Shown here piece by piece: positions 35,000 to 43,217 of a stretch of DNA of 64,000 bases. The stretch's first letter is position 1; each line of letters starts with the position of its first letter. The stretch spans positions 55,519 through 119,518 of the forward strand of contig NZ_RBZY01000001.1 in assembly GCF_004022425.1 (NCBI RefSeq). The letters run 5' to 3'. Origin of the DNA: Microbacterium enclense (lineage in GTDB: Bacteria > Actinomycetota > Actinomycetes > Actinomycetales > Microbacteriaceae). The position numbers and the translations under genes were made by a program. The notes under the pieces are model-generated. The model had not been told where the DNA came from. It worked only from the letters and a program-made list of their open reading frames with translations, and ran no database searches.

Positions 35000-35047
35000 G
35001 ACTGCTTCCTTCTGTGTCGAGGGACGTTCTGTGGGCGCCGGGACGGA

Positions 35048-36097
35048 TCAGGTCGATTCGCGGGTCTGCAGCGTGTGCTGGACACGCACGTGCCGGTGCG
35101 TCGTCGTGATGCCCTCCGCGATGCGATGGAGGAGCAGCTCTCCAGCTGCCCGGCCGATCTCCTCCGCGGGGATCCGAACGGTGGTGAGCGCGGGCCGCAC
35201 GAGGGCGGCGGCGTCGATGTCATCGACGCCGATGATCGCGATATCGTCCGGCACGGCCAGCCCCTGCCGCTGCGCGGCGTCGAGCGCGCCGATCGCCATC
35301 AGGTCGTTGGCACAGAAGACCGCGCTGGGACGTTCGCGCAGCGCCAACAGGCTGTTCATGCCGTCGAATCCGCTTTCGCGCGTCCAGTCACCGCGCTCGA
35401 TCATCTGCGGATCCACCGGCAGGTCGAGATCCTGCATCGCGCGCAGGTATCCGAGGTGGCGGGGCTTGCCGGGCGTCTGATTCACCGGACCCGTGATGGT
35501 GGCGATACGGCGATGACCCAGGAGGTGCAGATGCACCACGGCATCCGCCGCGATCCTCTCGTCGTCGGCTGTCACCCAATCGATGGGAAGCGTGGAGGCG
35601 CCTGCCCCGACCGTGACGACGGGAATGCCGGCGTCGCGCAGGCGGGAGATGTCGTCGTCGACGTCGCTCACTGCGATCACGACACCGTCCGCGCGCCGCT
35701 GGATCGCGTCCGTGACGAAGGCCTCGGTGAGCGCACCCTCGCCCGCCCCGGCGTCGAACAGGATCACTACCTGGTTCTGGCTGGAGACCGCTGCCTGCAG
35801 GCCGCGCGCCAGAGACGGGTAGAACGGGTTCGTGATGTCCTGAGCGATCAGGGCGATGGTGTTGCTCCGGTTGCGGTTGAGCGCCTGCGCGAAGAAGTTC
35901 GGACTGAACCCGAGCTCGTCCATCACCTTCTCGACACGTCGACGCGTCTCCGCGGACACCGGACGGTTCCCCGAGAGCACGTGCGACACCGTCGTCTTGC
36001 TCACTCCCGCAGCAGCCGCGACAGCCTGAATGGTGACCGCCGTGGCGACGTCGCGCCGAGCGTTCGGGGAGTCCAAACTGGTTTTACGATCGGACAC
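35048..36097 (-). CDS. LacI family repressor of the ADP-ribosylglycohydrolase operon
   Basis: 349 residues. Helix-turn-helix TIQAVAAAAGVSKTTVSHVL (about 22-41), hinge, and effector domain (TIALIAQDITNPFYPSLARG; VFCANDLMAIGALDAA). First gene of an eight-gene operon, 48 bp before the next gene, so it is probably autoregulated. Tandem perfect palindromes lie 43-67 bp upstream. GTG start with GGAGG 7 nt upstream. Confidence 0.9.
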   Translation of the reverse strand: MSDRKTSLDSPNARRDVATAVTIQAVAAAAGVSKTTVSHVLSGNRPVSAETRRRVEKVMDELGFSPNFFAQALNRNRSNTIALIAQDITNPFYPSLARGLQAAVSSQNQVVILFDAGAGEGALTEAFVTDAIQRRADGVVIAVSDVDDDISRLRDAGIPVVTVGAGASTLPIDWVTADDERIAADAVVHLHLLGHRRIATITGPVNQTPGKPRHLGYLRAMQDLDLPVDPQMIERGDWTRESGFDGMNSLLALRERPSAVFCANDLMAIGALDAAQRQGLAVPDDIAIIGVDDIDAAALVRPALTTVRIPAEEIGRAAGELLLHRIAEGITTTHRHVRVQHTLQTREST

Positions 36098-36124
36098 CGT
36101 CGAGCCTCCATTGGTCCGGATAAA

Positions 36125-36164
36125 GCCTCATTTGAGGCTGCAAACTGTTTGCAAACTAGTTTGC
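36125..36164 (-). promoter_or_regulatory. Tandem overlapping LacI-type operators
   Basis: GCAAACTAGTTTGC (36151-36164) is a perfect 14-bp palindrome; GCAAACTGTTTGC (36140-36152) is a perfect 13-bp palindrome with central T, sharing two bases with it. GCCTCATTTGAGGC (36125-36138) adds a third, closer to the gene, and could also fold as a hairpin in the leader RNA. All lie just upstream of the LacI gene at 36097. Confidence 0.75.
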
Positions 36165-36370
36165 GTATGTTGAGAGTACCCCCGCCCACCCGGGAGGTCA
36201 ATGGACGATTTCGAACGCGTCGCCCCGGTCTGCCTCACCGAGCACCGCGCGTACACCGAAGCGTCACTGGACAGAGCGCGCGAGCGGGTGTGAACTTCCC
36301 GTGTGAGCGCTCCCGCGATTCACGGAGCGTTCGCGTCACCCCCATTGGATGTCACACGAGAGGTTCGATC

Positions 36371-37207
36371 ATGGGATTCGTCACCACAGAAGACGGCGCA
36401 GAGATCTACTTCAAGGACTGGGGTCCGAAGGACGCCCAGCCGATCATGTTCCATCACGGCTGGCCGCTGTCGTCGGACGACTGGGATGCGCAACTGCTGT
36501 ACTTCCTCGACAAGGGCTACCGCGTGATCGCGAGCGACCGCCGCGGCCACGGCCGTTCGTCGCAGATCAGCACCGGTCACGACATGGACCACTACGCCAG
36601 CGACGCCTCAGCCGTCGTCGAGCACCTCGACCTGCACGACGCGATCCACATCGGTCACTCGACCGGCGGTGGCCAGGTCGCCCGCTACGTCGCGCAGTAC
36701 GGCGAGCCGCAGGGGCGCGTGGCCAAGGCCGTCCTCGTCGCCGCTGTCCCCCCGCTCATGCTGCAGACCGACGCCAACCCGGACGGGCTGCCCCTGTCGG
36801 TGTTCGACGGCTTCCGCGAGGCCCTCGCTGGCAACCGCGCGGAGTTCTTCGAGGCCGTGGCATCCGGCCCGTTCTACGGCTTCAACCGCGACGGCGTCGA
36901 GACCCAGCAGCGCGTGGTCGACAACTGGTGGCGCCAGGGGATGACCGGCAGCGCCCTCGCCCACTACCTCGGGATCGCCGCGTTCTCGGAGACCGATCAG
37001 ACCGAGGATCTGAAGGCCATCACGGTTCCGGTGCTGGTGCTCCAGGGCGACGACGATCAGGTGGTGCCGTATCGCAACGCCGCGCTGAAGCAGCACGAAC
37101 TGCTGCAGAACTCGACCCTCAAGATCTACGAGGGCTTCCCCCACGGCATGCTGACCACGCACGCGGACGTGATCAACCCCGACATCCTGGCGTTCATCCA
37201 GGGATGA
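36371..37207 (+). CDS. Alpha/beta hydrolase, non-haem chloroperoxidase/arylesterase type
   Basis: 278 residues. Oxyanion segment HHGWPLSSDDWD (about 28-39), nucleophile elbow GHSTGGGQVARY with Ser97, acidic residue in GDDDQVVP (227-229), and His258 in GFPHGML. Closely follows the cofactor-free haloperoxidase/esterase subfamily, which usually also has perhydrolase activity. No signal peptide. Monocistronic; AGAGG lies upstream of the ATG. The 273-bp gap before it holds the LacI operators at the left and nothing recognised at the right. Confidence 0.9.
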   Translation: MGFVTTEDGAEIYFKDWGPKDAQPIMFHHGWPLSSDDWDAQLLYFLDKGYRVIASDRRGHGRSSQISTGHDMDHYASDASAVVEHLDLHDAIHIGHSTGGGQVARYVAQYGEPQGRVAKAVLVAAVPPLMLQTDANPDGLPLSVFDGFREALAGNRAEFFEAVASGPFYGFNRDGVETQQRVVDNWWRQGMTGSALAHYLGIAAFSETDQTEDLKAITVPVLVLQGDDDQVVPYRNAALKQHELLQNSTLKIYEGFPHGMLTTHADVINPDILAFIQG

Positions 37208-37219
37208 CGCTCACCCGTG

Positions 37220-37253
37220 CGGTGGCGCACTCGGGGGTCCGGGTGCGCCGCCG
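37220..37253. terminator. Terminator-like hairpin between convergent genes
   Basis: CGGTGGCGCAC (37220-37230) pairs with GTGCGCCGCCG (37243-37253) with one mismatch and a 12-nt loop. It fills most of the 49-bp gap between the hydrolase gene and the end of the xylose operon. Confidence 0.6.
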
Positions 37254-37256
37254 TCC

Positions 37257-38141
37257 TCACCTTCCGAACGAGTGGACCTCCGCGCCCCGCACTCCGACGG
37301 GCACCATCAGGACGCGTCCCGCGAGGGGCTCCTCCCCCGCCGCGACTCCCTGACGCGAGGTCGTCACGTACAGGAGCGGAGTGCCGTCACCGCCGAACGC
37401 GCATGACGTAGGGTTCGTGACCGGCAGGGGCATCACGTGGTCGAGCCGCCCCGCGGCGTCGTAACGGTGGACGGCGCCGCCGCCCCACATCGCGACCCAC
37501 AGGCCACCCTCGGCGTCGAGAGCCATCCCGTCGGGAGACCCCGGAGCGTCGTCCTCCATCCGCACGAACACTCGCGAGGCGCCGAACGTGCCGCGATCGG
37601 GGTCGTAGTCGTAGGCCCTGATCTCGCGGGACAGCGTGTCGGCGTGGAGCGCCGTGGTCCCGGCATCCGCCCACACCAGTCCGTTCGGGATCGACACCCC
37701 CTCCAGGGCGACGTGGACGCTCAGATCGGGGTCGAGGCGGTACACCCGCCCACCGCCCGGGCGCATGTCGTACGCCATCGAACCGCAGAACAAGCGCCCC
37801 GCCGCGTCGCACGCGCCCTCGTTCATGCGCACCGCGGGGTCGTCGAACACGGGGATCCTCCGCACGACGGCGAGGTCGTCGTCGAGCAGCGCGAAGCCGC
37901 GCTCGACCGCGGCGACGAACCCGCCGTCACGACGACGCCGGATCACGCTCAAGACGTCCGCGATGTGCGTGCGATCGACGGATGCCACCTCGCCGGCGAC
38001 GGTGATCAGGTCGCCGGCGAGCATGTCGACGTGACGCAGCGTGCCGGTCGCGGCATCCCAGAAGGCGCCCTCGCCGTGGTCGACCTCGGGATCGCCGATC
38101 CATCGGGCCGCGGCCGCATCGGTCACGTTAGAGCCAGCCAC
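37257..38141 (-). CDS. xylC: SMP-30/gluconolactonase family sugar lactonase
   Basis: 294 residues. Begins GDPEVDHGEGAFWDAATG with the metal ligand Glu, then RMNEGACDAAGRLFCGSMA, GVSIPNGLVWADAG and APGSPDGMALDAEGGLWVAMW, the metal-binding and propeller repeats of SMP-30 lactonases. Hydrolyses the aldonolactone made by the SDR dehydrogenase encoded just upstream (overlap 14 bp). Start uncertain: GTG 38141 or GTG 38126. Last gene of the xylose/xylan operon. Xylonolactonase role inferred from context. Confidence 0.85.
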   Translation of the reverse strand: MAGSNVTDAAAARWIGDPEVDHGEGAFWDAATGTLRHVDMLAGDLITVAGEVASVDRTHIADVLSVIRRRRDGGFVAAVERGFALLDDDLAVVRRIPVFDDPAVRMNEGACDAAGRLFCGSMAYDMRPGGGRVYRLDPDLSVHVALEGVSIPNGLVWADAGTTALHADTLSREIRAYDYDPDRGTFGASRVFVRMEDDAPGSPDGMALDAEGGLWVAMWGGGAVHRYDAAGRLDHVMPLPVTNPTSCAFGGDGTPLLYVTTSRQGVAAGEEPLAGRVLMVPVGVRGAEVHSFGR

Positions 38142-38880
38142 CGTCGACCACCCACTTCTGCGCCGTGCACATCGCGGAGTCGTCGGCGGCCAGCCACAGA
38201 ACCATGCGTGCCACGTCCGCGGGGTACACCTTGTCTTCCAGGCTTTGGTTGCGGCGGATGTGCTCTTCGGCCTCGGGCGTCACCCAGTCGCGCATCTGCC
38301 GCGCCGTCATGACCCACCCGGGAATGACGCAGTTGACGCGGATGCGATCGGGGCCGAGTTCGCGCGCCAGCGTGCGGGTCAGTCCCTCGATGCCGGCTTT
38401 GGCGGTGATGTACCCGACGAGGTCCGGGAGGTCGATGTGCGCACTGATCGACCCCATGTTGATGATCGAGCCGCCGCCCGTCGCCCGCATCATCGGGGCG
38501 ACGGCCCGCGCGGCGAAGAAATGGTGGCGGAGGTTCACGGCCTGCCGGTCGTCCCAGTACGCCACGTCGAGCTCGTCGATCGTGTGGCGCAGGTCGTGCG
38601 CGGCGTTGTTGACGAGGATCTGCACGGGGCCGAGATCGGCGGCGAAACGCGCGATCGCGTCCTCGAGGGCGGGGATGTCCCGCACGTCGCACCGCAGGAA
38701 CCGCGCGGCCCCGCCGAGCTCCGCGGCGAGCGCCTCCGCCGCGGCGACGTCGATGTCGACGAACCCGACGCGCGCGCCCTGCGCGACGAGGTGGCGGACG
38801 ATCTCCTCGCCGAGCCCGGTCGCCCCGCCGCTGACGACGGCGACGCGTCCGGCCAGGCTGGGGTAGCTCGCATAGGTCAT
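38128..38880 (-). CDS. xylB: SDR-family D-xylose 1-dehydrogenase (Caulobacter XylB-like)
   Basis: 250 residues. Rossmann motif SGGATGLG (17-24), NNAAHD (91-96), catalytic Ser144, Tyr157 and Lys161 (YITAKAGIEG). It tracks Caulobacter XylB closely through YPSL at the N-terminus, DLRHT, WD..AVNLRH, KAGIEGLTR and the C-terminal DGGWL. Oxidises D-xylose or a similar pentose to the lactone. The ATG overlaps the alcohol dehydrogenase stop (ATGA). First step of the oxidative pentose route in this operon. Confidence 0.87.
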   Translation of the reverse strand: MTYASYPSLAGRVAVVSGGATGLGEEIVRHLVAQGARVGFVDIDVAAAEALAAELGGAARFLRCDVRDIPALEDAIARFAADLGPVQILVNNAAHDLRHTIDELDVAYWDDRQAVNLRHHFFAARAVAPMMRATGGGSIINMGSISAHIDLPDLVGYITAKAGIEGLTRTLARELGPDRIRVNCVIPGWVMTARQMRDWVTPEAEEHIRRNQSLEDKVYPADVARMVLWLAADDSAMCTAQKWVVDGGWL

Positions 38881-39998
38881 GCCGGAACACCCCCCGGCAG
38901 GATCACCGCACGTCCCACCGCACCTGCGGCGAGAGCGGCGAACGCCTCGTTCACCCCGTCCAGCGGGTAGCGGGTCCCGATGAGCTCGTCGAGGGGAAGG
39001 AGTCCCGCGCGGTACAGCTCGAAGATCGCGGGGAGATCCAGCGCCGGCACCGAAGAGCCGTACAGCGAACCGACGATCTTCTTCTGCCGCTGCACCAGCT
39101 CGTTGATCGGCACCTCGAACGTCTGCCCGACGGCGCCGAGCCCGACCGCGACCGCCGTGCCGAGCGGCCGGAGCATCCGCACCGCGGTCGCGAGGGTCTG
39201 CGGGCGGCCGACGGCCTCGATGGCCCACGCCACCCCGCCCGGGGCGATCGCGAGCACGTCATCGACCGGGTCGCCCTCTCCCACGAGCACCGTGTGCGTC
39301 GCCCCGAGGCGGCGGGCGAGCGCGAGCTTGTCCTCGTCGACATCGACGGCGATCAGCGGATACGCGCCGGAGAGCTTCGCCCCCATGATCGCGGCGAGCC
39401 CCACACCGCCCGCACCGATCACGACGACCGGGTCGCCCAGGCACCGCCCGATGACGTTGCGCGCGACCCCGACACCGGTGATCACGGCGCACCCCGCGAT
39501 CGCGGCGATCTCGGCGGGGATGTCGTCGGGCACGGGCACGACGCTGCGCTCGTGCACGACGACTCGCTCGGCGAAGCTCGACGCACCGAGCAGGTGATGA
39601 ACGGGTCCGTCGGTGTCGCGCATCCGCGTCGTCCCGTCGAGGAGCCCCCCGGACTGCGCCTGGACGGCGCCCATCTCGCACATGATCGGAGCGCCGACCA
39701 TGCACTGGCGGCACCGCCCGCAGTTGGGACGCCACAGCAGAGCGACCCGATCGCCGACGCGGATCGCACCGCTCGTGCGCTCGCCGACCGCCCGCACGCG
39801 GCCGGCGCCCTCGTGCCCCGGCACGACCGGGAGCGGACACCGCAGCTCTCCCCGGAGGTAGTGCAGGTCGGAGTGGCAGACGCCCGCCGCCTCGATCTCG
39901 ACGAGGATCTCCTCGGGGCCGGGGTCGGCGAGTTCGATCTGTTCGATCCGCGGGGGTTCGCCGGGCTCTCGCAGCACGGCGGCCTGGATCAGAGGCAT
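38877..39998 (-). CDS. Zinc-dependent medium-chain alcohol dehydrogenase
   Basis: 373 residues. Catalytic zinc site Cys41 (AGVCHSDLHY) and His62-Glu63 (PGHEGAG); structural zinc site Cys93, 96, 99 and 107 (NCGRCRQCM...C); NAD-binding VIGAGGVGLAAIMGA. Resembles class III-type or aryl/sugar alcohol dehydrogenases. AAGGAG precedes the ATG. Its role in the xylose operon is not obvious from the classical Weimberg route; it may oxidise or reduce a pathway aldehyde or an alternative sugar. Confidence 0.87.
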   Translation of the reverse strand: MPLIQAAVLREPGEPPRIEQIELADPGPEEILVEIEAAGVCHSDLHYLRGELRCPLPVVPGHEGAGRVRAVGERTSGAIRVGDRVALLWRPNCGRCRQCMVGAPIMCEMGAVQAQSGGLLDGTTRMRDTDGPVHHLLGASSFAERVVVHERSVVPVPDDIPAEIAAIAGCAVITGVGVARNVIGRCLGDPVVVIGAGGVGLAAIMGAKLSGAYPLIAVDVDEDKLALARRLGATHTVLVGEGDPVDDVLAIAPGGVAWAIEAVGRPQTLATAVRMLRPLGTAVAVGLGAVGQTFEVPINELVQRQKKIVGSLYGSSVPALDLPAIFELYRAGLLPLDELIGTRYPLDGVNEAFAALAAGAVGRAVILPGGVPA

Positions 39999-40014
39999 CG
40001 GGACTCCTTCGGGG

Positions 40015-41739
40015 TCAGTGGGACTCGCGCATGACGGCCGGCCCGGTCGCCCCGACGAGGAAGTCGAGGTCGGCACCGGTATCGGCCTGCTGGACATGGT
40101 CGACGTAGAGCTGCTCCCACCCGCGCCGCGGCGAGGCATACGCCCCCGACGCGGGTTCGCGCGTCCGCAGCTCCTCGTCCGAGACCAGCATCCGCAGGCT
40201 CCGTGCGGCCACATCGAGGTCGATCAGGTCGCCGTCGCGGACGAGGGCGAGGGGGCCACCGGCCGCGGCCTCGGGGGCGACGTGCAGAACGACGGTGCCG
40301 TACGCGGTGCCGCTCATGCGGCCATCGCAGATGCGGACCATGTCGCGCACCCCGCGCTCGAGGAGCTTCCGTGGAAGCGGCATGTTCGCCACCTCGGGCA
40401 TACCGGGGTACCCGCGCGGCCCGCATCCGCGCAGCACGAGGACGGAGTCCTCATCGACGACGAGGTCGGGGTCGTCGATGCGGGCCCGCATGTCTTCGAC
40501 GGAGTCGAACACCACGGCCGGGCCGCGGTGACGAAGCAGCGCCGGAGTGGCCGCGGCGGGCTTGATGATCGCTCCCGACGGAGCGAGGTTGCCGCGCAGC
40601 ACCACGATCCCGGCATCCGGCAGCAGGGGTTCGTCCGCCGTGCGGATCACCGCACGATCCCAGACCTCGTGCGCGTCGAGCTCATCGACGAACGGGCGGC
40701 CGGCGACGGTGATCGCTATGGGGTCGAGCCGATCCCGCACCTCGCGCAGGACCGCGAGGTAGCCGCCGGCGCGGAAGAGGTCCTCCATGAGGTACGTGCC
40801 CGCGGGTTGGAGGTTGACCAGGAGGGGCACGCCCTCGCCGATCGCGTCGAAGTCGTCGAGCGTGAGGTCCACGCCCACACGCCCCGCGATCGCGAGCAGG
40901 TGAACGACGGCGTTGGTCGACCCGCCGATGGCGGCGAGCGCGACGATCGCGTTGTGGAACGAGGCCTTCGTCATGACATCCGCGGGGGTGAGCCCTTCCC
41001 GTGCGAGCTCGACGATGCGGCGGCCGGTCGCGTGCGAGTACTCCAGCAACCGGCTGTCGGGAGCGGGGATGCCGGCGATGCCGGGCAGCGTCATGCCCAG
41101 CGCCTCGGCCATGAAGGCCATCGTCGAGGCGGTGCCCATCGTGTTGCAGTGCCCGCGGCTGCGGATCATCGACGACTCCGTCGAGCGGAAGACGTCGCCG
41201 GCGAGTCCACCGGCGCGCACCTCCTCGCTCAGCTTCCACACGTCGGTCCCGCACCCGAGGGGCCGGCCGCGGAACGTGCCGTTGAGCATCGGCCCGCCGG
41301 GCACGACGATGGCGGGGATGCCGACGGAGGCTGCGGCCATGAGGAGGGCGGGGATGGTCTTGTCGCATCCGCCGAGCAGCACCACCGCGTCGACGGGGTT
41401 GGCGCGCAGGAGCTCCTCGGCCGCCATCGCTGCCATGTTGCGCCACAGCATCGCGGTGGTCCGGACGGTCGTCTCGCCGATCGACACCATGGGCAGGTTG
41501 TACGGGATGCCGCCGGCTTCGTACACACCGTTCTTGACGCTCTGCGCGACCTCGTCGAGGTGCGCATTGCACGGTGTGAGCTCGGACGCGGTGTTGGCGA
41601 TCGCGATGTTCGGACGCCCGTCGAAGGCATGGTCGGGGACGCCGCGGCGCATCCACGCGCGGTGGAGGTAGGCGTTGCGGTCGTCGCCCCCGTAGAACTC
41701 GGCGCTGCGGATGCCGCCCCCGGGTACGTGGTCGGTCAT
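40015..41739 (-). CDS. xylD: IlvD/Edd family sugar-acid dehydratase (xylonate/arabonate dehydratase)
   Basis: 574 residues, the usual size for pentonate dehydratases. Iron-sulfur cysteines Cys57 (SELTPCNAH), Cys125 (GGCDKT) and Cys198 (RGHCNTMGTAST) are present. N-terminal RSAEFYGGDDRNAYLHRAWM is typical of the pentonate rather than the branched-chain amino acid branch. Converts xylonate or arabonate to 2-keto-3-deoxypentonate. The ATG overlaps the stop of the aldehyde dehydrogenase gene (ATGA). Confidence 0.87.
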   Translation of the reverse strand: MTDHVPGGGIRSAEFYGGDDRNAYLHRAWMRRGVPDHAFDGRPNIAIANTASELTPCNAHLDEVAQSVKNGVYEAGGIPYNLPMVSIGETTVRTTAMLWRNMAAMAAEELLRANPVDAVVLLGGCDKTIPALLMAAASVGIPAIVVPGGPMLNGTFRGRPLGCGTDVWKLSEEVRAGGLAGDVFRSTESSMIRSRGHCNTMGTASTMAFMAEALGMTLPGIAGIPAPDSRLLEYSHATGRRIVELAREGLTPADVMTKASFHNAIVALAAIGGSTNAVVHLLAIAGRVGVDLTLDDFDAIGEGVPLLVNLQPAGTYLMEDLFRAGGYLAVLREVRDRLDPIAITVAGRPFVDELDAHEVWDRAVIRTADEPLLPDAGIVVLRGNLAPSGAIIKPAAATPALLRHRGPAVVFDSVEDMRARIDDPDLVVDEDSVLVLRGCGPRGYPGMPEVANMPLPRKLLERGVRDMVRICDGRMSGTAYGTVVLHVAPEAAAGGPLALVRDGDLIDLDVAARSLRMLVSDEELRTREPASGAYASPRRGWEQLYVDHVQQADTGADLDFLVGATGPAVMRESH

Positions 41740-43217
41740 GGGGTGGTTCCTCTGTTCGGAGACGGCAGCACGAGCTCGCCGTCGCGGCGGTGCGGAATGC
41801 CCGCCAGGGCCTCATCGCGCAGGTCGGCGGGGAGCGCCTCGGCGGGCACCTGCTGGTAGGCGACGGGGCGCAGGAACCGACGGATCGAGGTGGCTCCCAC
41901 CGAGGTGTACGTGTTCGTCGTCGCCGGCCACGGGCCCCCGTGGTGCTGACTCCAGGTCACGACGACGCCCGTGGGCCAGCCGTCGAAGACGATGCGTCCG
42001 ACCCGCTCTTCCAGGGCCGCGACGACCGCGTCGATCGCCTCGCCCGGCTGTGCATGGAGCGTGCCCGTGAGCGACCCGCCCACGAGGGCGAGAGCGGCGA
42101 CGACCTCGTCGACCTCGTCGTACTCCACGAGCAGCGTCACCGGGCCGAAGCACTCCTCGAGGAGCGCGTCGGACCGCTCTCGGAATGTGTCGATGCCGGT
42201 CGCGACGACGACCGCGCGCACGGGGCCGGACGCCTCCGAGGTCTCGCCCGCGACGACGCGCGCCGCTCCCTCCTCACGCAGACGATCCACACCGGGCGCG
42301 AACGCCGCCGAGATGCGATCGGTGAGCAGGGTGAACTCGGGGCGCTCCGCGACGCGCGCGCGCAGGCGCGGGTCGTCCGCGACCCCGCGGGGTACGAAAA
42401 CCAGTCCCGGCTTCGTGCAGAACTGTCCCCCGCCGAGGGTGAAGGACGCGACGAGCCCGTCGATGATCGCGTCGCCACGAGCCGCGACGGCGCCGGGGGT
42501 GACGACGACCGGGTTCGTGCTGCCGAGCTCGCCGAAGAACGGGATCGGGTCGGGACGCCGCGCGATCTCGTCCATCAGCCCCCGCGCCCCCGCAAGGGAG
42601 CCGGTGAAGGCCGCGGCACGGACGGCCGACGCCCGCACGAGATCGAGGCCCGCCTGGCGCCCCTCGACGAGACCGAAGGCGCCCGCCGGGGCACCCGCGG
42701 CGGCGAGCGCGTCCGTCACGATCCGCGCGGTTTCCCGCGACAGCTCGGGGTGGCCGGAGTGCCCCTTCACCACGACGGGGCATCCCGCCGCCAGCGCCGC
42801 GGCGGTGTCTCCCCCGGCGACCGAGAAGGCGAAGGGGAAGTTCGACGCCGAGAAGACGGCGACCGTCCCGAGCGGCCTCAAGAAGCGGCGCAACTCCGGA
42901 CGCGGCGGAACAGCGGCGGCGTCGACGATGGCCTCGAGGTACGCGCCCTCCTCGATCACTCCGGCGAACAGGCGCAACTGCCCGGTGGTGCGGGCCACCT
43001 CGCCGCGCAGGCGCTCAGCACCCAGGTGCGTTTCGCGGTCCGCGAGCTCGACGAGCGCGGGCGCCTCGGCATCCACGGCGTCCGCGATGGCACGGAGCCA
43101 CCCGGCGCGGACCTCTCGGCTCGCGGCTCGGAGGGCCGGGGCCGCACCGGCGGCGAGGGCGACGACGTCGCTCACCCCGCCGCCGGCGCGGGCGGTTCCG
43201 GTCGCCTCACCGGGCAT
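41736..43217 (-). CDS. Alpha-ketoglutarate semialdehyde dehydrogenase (aldehyde dehydrogenase family)
   Basis: 493 residues. SNFPFAFSVAGGDTAAALAA (125-144), VVVKGHSGHPELS, FFGELGSTNPVVV with Glu230, and GGGQFCTKPG with catalytic Cys267 match the KGSADH group rather than general aldehyde dehydrogenases. Produces 2-oxoglutarate in the last step of the Weimberg pathway. ATG 43217 overlaps the GH10 gene by 11 bp; GTG at about 43178 is an alternative start. Confidence 0.87.
   Translation of the reverse strand: MPGEATGTARAGGGVSDVVALAAGAAPALRAASREVRAGWLRAIADAVDAEAPALVELADRETHLGAERLRGEVARTTGQLRLFAGVIEEGAYLEAIVDAAAVPPRPELRRFLRPLGTVAVFSASNFPFAFSVAGGDTAAALAAGCPVVVKGHSGHPELSRETARIVTDALAAAGAPAGAFGLVEGRQAGLDLVRASAVRAAAFTGSLAGARGLMDEIARRPDPIPFFGELGSTNPVVVTPGAVAARGDAIIDGLVASFTLGGGQFCTKPGLVFVPRGVADDPRLRARVAERPEFTLLTDRISAAFAPGVDRLREEGAARVVAGETSEASGPVRAVVVATGIDTFRERSDALLEECFGPVTLLVEYDEVDEVVAALALVGGSLTGTLHAQPGEAIDAVVAALEERVGRIVFDGWPTGVVVTWSQHHGGPWPATTNTYTSVGATSIRRFLRPVAYQQVPAEALPADLRDEALAGIPHRRDGELVLPSPNRGTTP

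Noticed and set aside
36302..36315. TGTGAGCGCTCCCG, a perfect left half of a lac-type operator upstream of the hydrolase gene
   Set aside because: Only one half-site matches; with this base composition a chance hit is plausible and no link to the galactofuranose regulator is otherwise seen.
36181..36370. Possible small gene upstream of the alpha/beta hydrolase (GGAGGTCAATGG at about 36190)
   Set aside because: The ATG after GGAGG gives no protein with recognisable features and the base pattern is not clearly coding; treated as leader region.
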